NCBI RefSeq assembly: GCF_014211975.1
Contig: NZ_CP060084.1
Location: 3,607,001-3,671,000, forward strand
Source of the DNA: Teredinibacter haidensis
GTDB taxonomy: Bacteria; Pseudomonadota; Gammaproteobacteria; Pseudomonadales; Cellvibrionaceae
Length of the DNA: 64,000 nt
Direction of reading: 5' to 3'
Shown here: positions 62,441 to 64,000 of the stretch, in pieces
How positions within the stretch are numbered: the stretch's first letter is position 1
How the letters are laid out: every line of letters begins with the position of its first letter
The notes under the pieces: generated by a model
Told to the model about the DNA's origin: nothing
What the model saw: only the letters and a program-made list of their open reading frames with translations
Databases searched by the model: none
Position numbers and translations under genes: made by a program

Positions 62441-63461
62441 TTTCGCCCTTAGCCCTTTTAATTTCAGTCACAAGTTCTGTCGGTGGGTTTCGTAAAACAA
62501 TTGAATTATCCTCGCTGTTATACACAACTCTCTCGGAGTATAAGTCGTCCACATCGAAACCTAAGCTTATTGTTCCAAAACGCTTACTCAACCGCTGAAG
62601 CCTCTTATAGCTCGCTGGGCTTGGAGAAAAGGTCTCACTAACCTCATAATTATTTTCTCTAACAAAATTTATAAAAGATTCCGGCTCTTGGTCGTTTAAC
62701 ATGGCGGATAAAGAAGTTAAATTTACGGGCTCGTCGGCATCTTTTTTCTCTTTACAATACTCATACATCCTTGCCCTTAGAGATTGCTTTTTTTGAGCAT
62801 CATAGTTCTGACTGTTACAGTAATCGTCTACTGCCTTTACCGCAGTGTCTGTATTATATTTCGCATCAGTGTACTCTAGGCATGACAACGCATCTCTAAA
62901 GTATCTTGATGACTCAGAATCTGAGCCAGACCCTCTCTTTATAAAGGAAAGGTAGGGCTGTTGATTCACCTTCCATTTTTCGATATCGATACGTGCAGCT
63001 TCTCGAAGATCGCTTACATCAAAAGATAGCGAGTCATTGAGATCGAGGGTTTCCTCATCTATACCAACACCCTCTTTTAACTTCAAAACTGCAATCAGGA
63101 GCCAATCATTTCCTTGATTCGTATACCTGAAAAAAACTGGATAGCTAGTGGTTGAAAACCTTTGCTGAGACATAAGCTCTGATATAACTGAGATTGTGTT
63201 ATTTGAAAACACTATAAAATCTTCTTCAGATCCTATATAGCTGTCCAAAAATTTGGGGAAACGATGAACATCATAATTGTCACCAAGCATTCCATACCCG
63301 TTACTCAATTTCCCATAAAGTTTTAAAATATCGTTTCCTAGAGTTATAAGTCGGTCATCGATAGATAATAGCTCTATTCTGGGCTTAATTGTAACGCTAT
63401 CAGCCCCAGAGGTGTCTTTATCTTTTATAATACCGTGAATTATTGATTGTTGTATTTCCAT
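62421..63461 (-). CDS. Two-gene cassette: NdpA/YejK-family nucleoid-associated protein
   Basis: 346 residues resembling the 37-kDa nucleoid-associated protein YejK along its length. It has the IHGIIKDK start, LYGKLSNGYGML, NDWLLIAVLKLKEG, EKWKVNQQPYLSFIKRGSGS, FRDALSC, AVDDYCNSQNYD, RMYEYCKEKK and the C-terminal FDVDDLYSERVVYNSED with LRNPP. This family binds DNA and is usually a single core gene; an integron-cassette version fused in an operon to a membrane protein is unusual. GGGAG lies before the ATG. Confidence 0.8.
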   Translation of the reverse strand: MEIQQSIIHGIIKDKDTSGADSVTIKPRIELLSIDDRLITLGNDILKLYGKLSNGYGMLGDNYDVHRFPKFLDSYIGSEEDFIVFSNNTISVISELMSQQRFSTTSYPVFFRYTNQGNDWLLIAVLKLKEGVGIDEETLDLNDSLSFDVSDLREAARIDIEKWKVNQQPYLSFIKRGSGSDSESSRYFRDALSCLEYTDAKYNTDTAVKAVDDYCNSQNYDAQKKQSLRARMYEYCKEKKDADEPVNLTSLSAMLNDQEPESFINFVRENNYEVSETFSPSPASYKRLQRLSKRFGTISLGFDVDDLYSERVVYNSEDNSIVLRNPPTELVTEIKRAKGESENGNE

Positions 63462-63558
63462 GAGCCATCTCCCAAACCAAAATTGACATTAACTAGAAGT
63501 TATTTTTTATAGATTTTATATTTTGCTGCCGTAGTTAACGAATAGTAATCACCTAGAC

Positions 63559-63673
63559 GCATAACGCCTTACTCTGCTGCGTTTTGGTTGAAGTGGGGTT
63601 TTGGGGTAAAGTGGCGCAGCCACCCCAAAACGGAGCGTAGACCAAAACGTCAGCAGGAGTAAATTGTTAGGCA
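63559..63673 (-). repeat. attC 33
   Basis: Core GCATAAC and GTTAGGC; arms TTACTCTGCTGCGTTTTGG / CAAAACGTCAGCAGGAGTAA, inner GGTAAAGTGGCGCAGCCACC shared with attC 22. Confidence 0.9.
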
Positions 63674-63678
63674 TAGGC

Positions 63679-64000
63679 TTAATAACCCTCCGCTTCCAAT
63701 TTAAGTACCATACCACCAATTTTTTTATCATTTTTCAGGGACAGCTCTATAAGTGAGCCGCGTTCATCCGTACCCCATGATAGCGAAACAAACGCCGTTT
63801 CAAATGACACGTCTCTTTCTATTTTCGTTTTTGGCGATAGACACATCAAAAACCTTTTGAAATTAACTCCAGAGAACTCGGTAGATGAGTTCTCCATTAA
63901 GTAGTTGCATAAGCTCTTTGCCAATGGAGATTCATCTCGAATGCATCTCTTAGCCGCGAAAGCCTCTTCCGACTCCCCTATAAAATTTGAACCCCACGAT
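63679..64000 (-). CDS. Cassette gene, partial: soluble protein of unknown function
   Basis: The frame is open from the right edge of the window to TAA at 63679. It reads SNFIGESEEAFAAKRCIRDE, then SLCNYLMENSSTEF and a C-terminal domain with FETAFVSLSWGTDERGSLIE and KKIGGMVLKLEAEGY. The start lies beyond base 64000. No family recognised. Confidence 0.55.
   Translation of the reverse strand, partial: SWGSNFIGESEEAFAAKRCIRDESPLAKSLCNYLMENSSTEFSGVNFKRFLMCLSPKTKIERDVSFETAFVSLSWGTDERGSLIELSLKNDKKIGGMVLKLEAEGY

Noticed and set aside
44000..64000. Regular repeats suggestive of a CRISPR array
   Set aside because: The repeats are 60-137 bp with diverging arms, spaced by 60-2400 bp, and carry integron core sites; no 20-40 bp direct repeats with uniform spacers and no cas genes.

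Overview
The window looks like a chromosome segment of a marine-type gammaproteobacterium, probably in or near Cellvibrionales/Pseudomonadales. The basis is protein recognition and gene order only: rpoH-ftsX-ftsE-ftsY, lptM-lysA-dapF-DUF484, a SutA-like gene beside glnK/amtB, and ppk1, trxA, rho and ubiD in a row. No rRNA or tRNA gene was seen.

Bases 1-29300 are dense housekeeping backbone. In order: trmB (partial), a DUF423 protein, rpoH, ftsX/E/Y, rsmD, coaD, the class I adenylate cyclase cyaA, the lptM-lysA-dapF-DUF484 operon, a nitrogen block (SutA-like protein, PII, AmtB, second PII, a TIGR02001-like outer-membrane protein), malic enzyme, a TraF/FadL-like barrel, hemW, a hybrid histidine kinase, ppk1, trxA, rho and ubiD.

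Bases 29300-44000 are an AT-richer accessory stretch, mostly on the minus strand and full of recently damaged genes. These are a truncated flavin amine oxidase, a DJ-1/PfpI gene with two nonsense codons and a frameshift, a frameshifted small protein, an amidohydrolase split by one stop, an older pseudogene, and a DUF2238 gene whose start codon appears to be ATA. Intact genes include a beta-glucuronidase-like GH2 enzyme, a tautomerase, the RNA helicase rhlE and a Bcr/CflA drug exporter. A marR gene follows, with a perfect 13+3+13 palindrome between it and a broken siderophore-interacting-protein gene.

Bases 44000-64000 are the distal part of a sedentary chromosomal integron. I count 33 attC sites of about 60-137 bp. 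All are oriented so that cassettes read on the minus strand, so intI and attI should lie beyond base 64000. Coding cassettes carry mostly unknown small membrane proteins, lipoproteins and soluble proteins (DUF4279, DUF4288, HEPN-like, TPR), often with the stop codon inside the attC core site. One two-gene cassette encodes an NdpA/YejK-family nucleoid-associated protein overlapping a predicted four-helix membrane protein.

Thirteen cassettes belong to four repeated families without a convincing minus-strand gene: A (seven copies, 408-410 bp), B (two, 414 bp), C (two, 466-468 bp) and D (two, 460 bp, one interrupted by a 555-bp IS200/IS605-type element). Family A carries a conserved 39-nt hairpin with a boxA-like loop. 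Most substitutions in its arms stay G-U compatible on the plus strand, which suggests an RNA antisense to the cassette genes. Family A and the NdpA/membrane pair are the best candidates for undescribed biology here.
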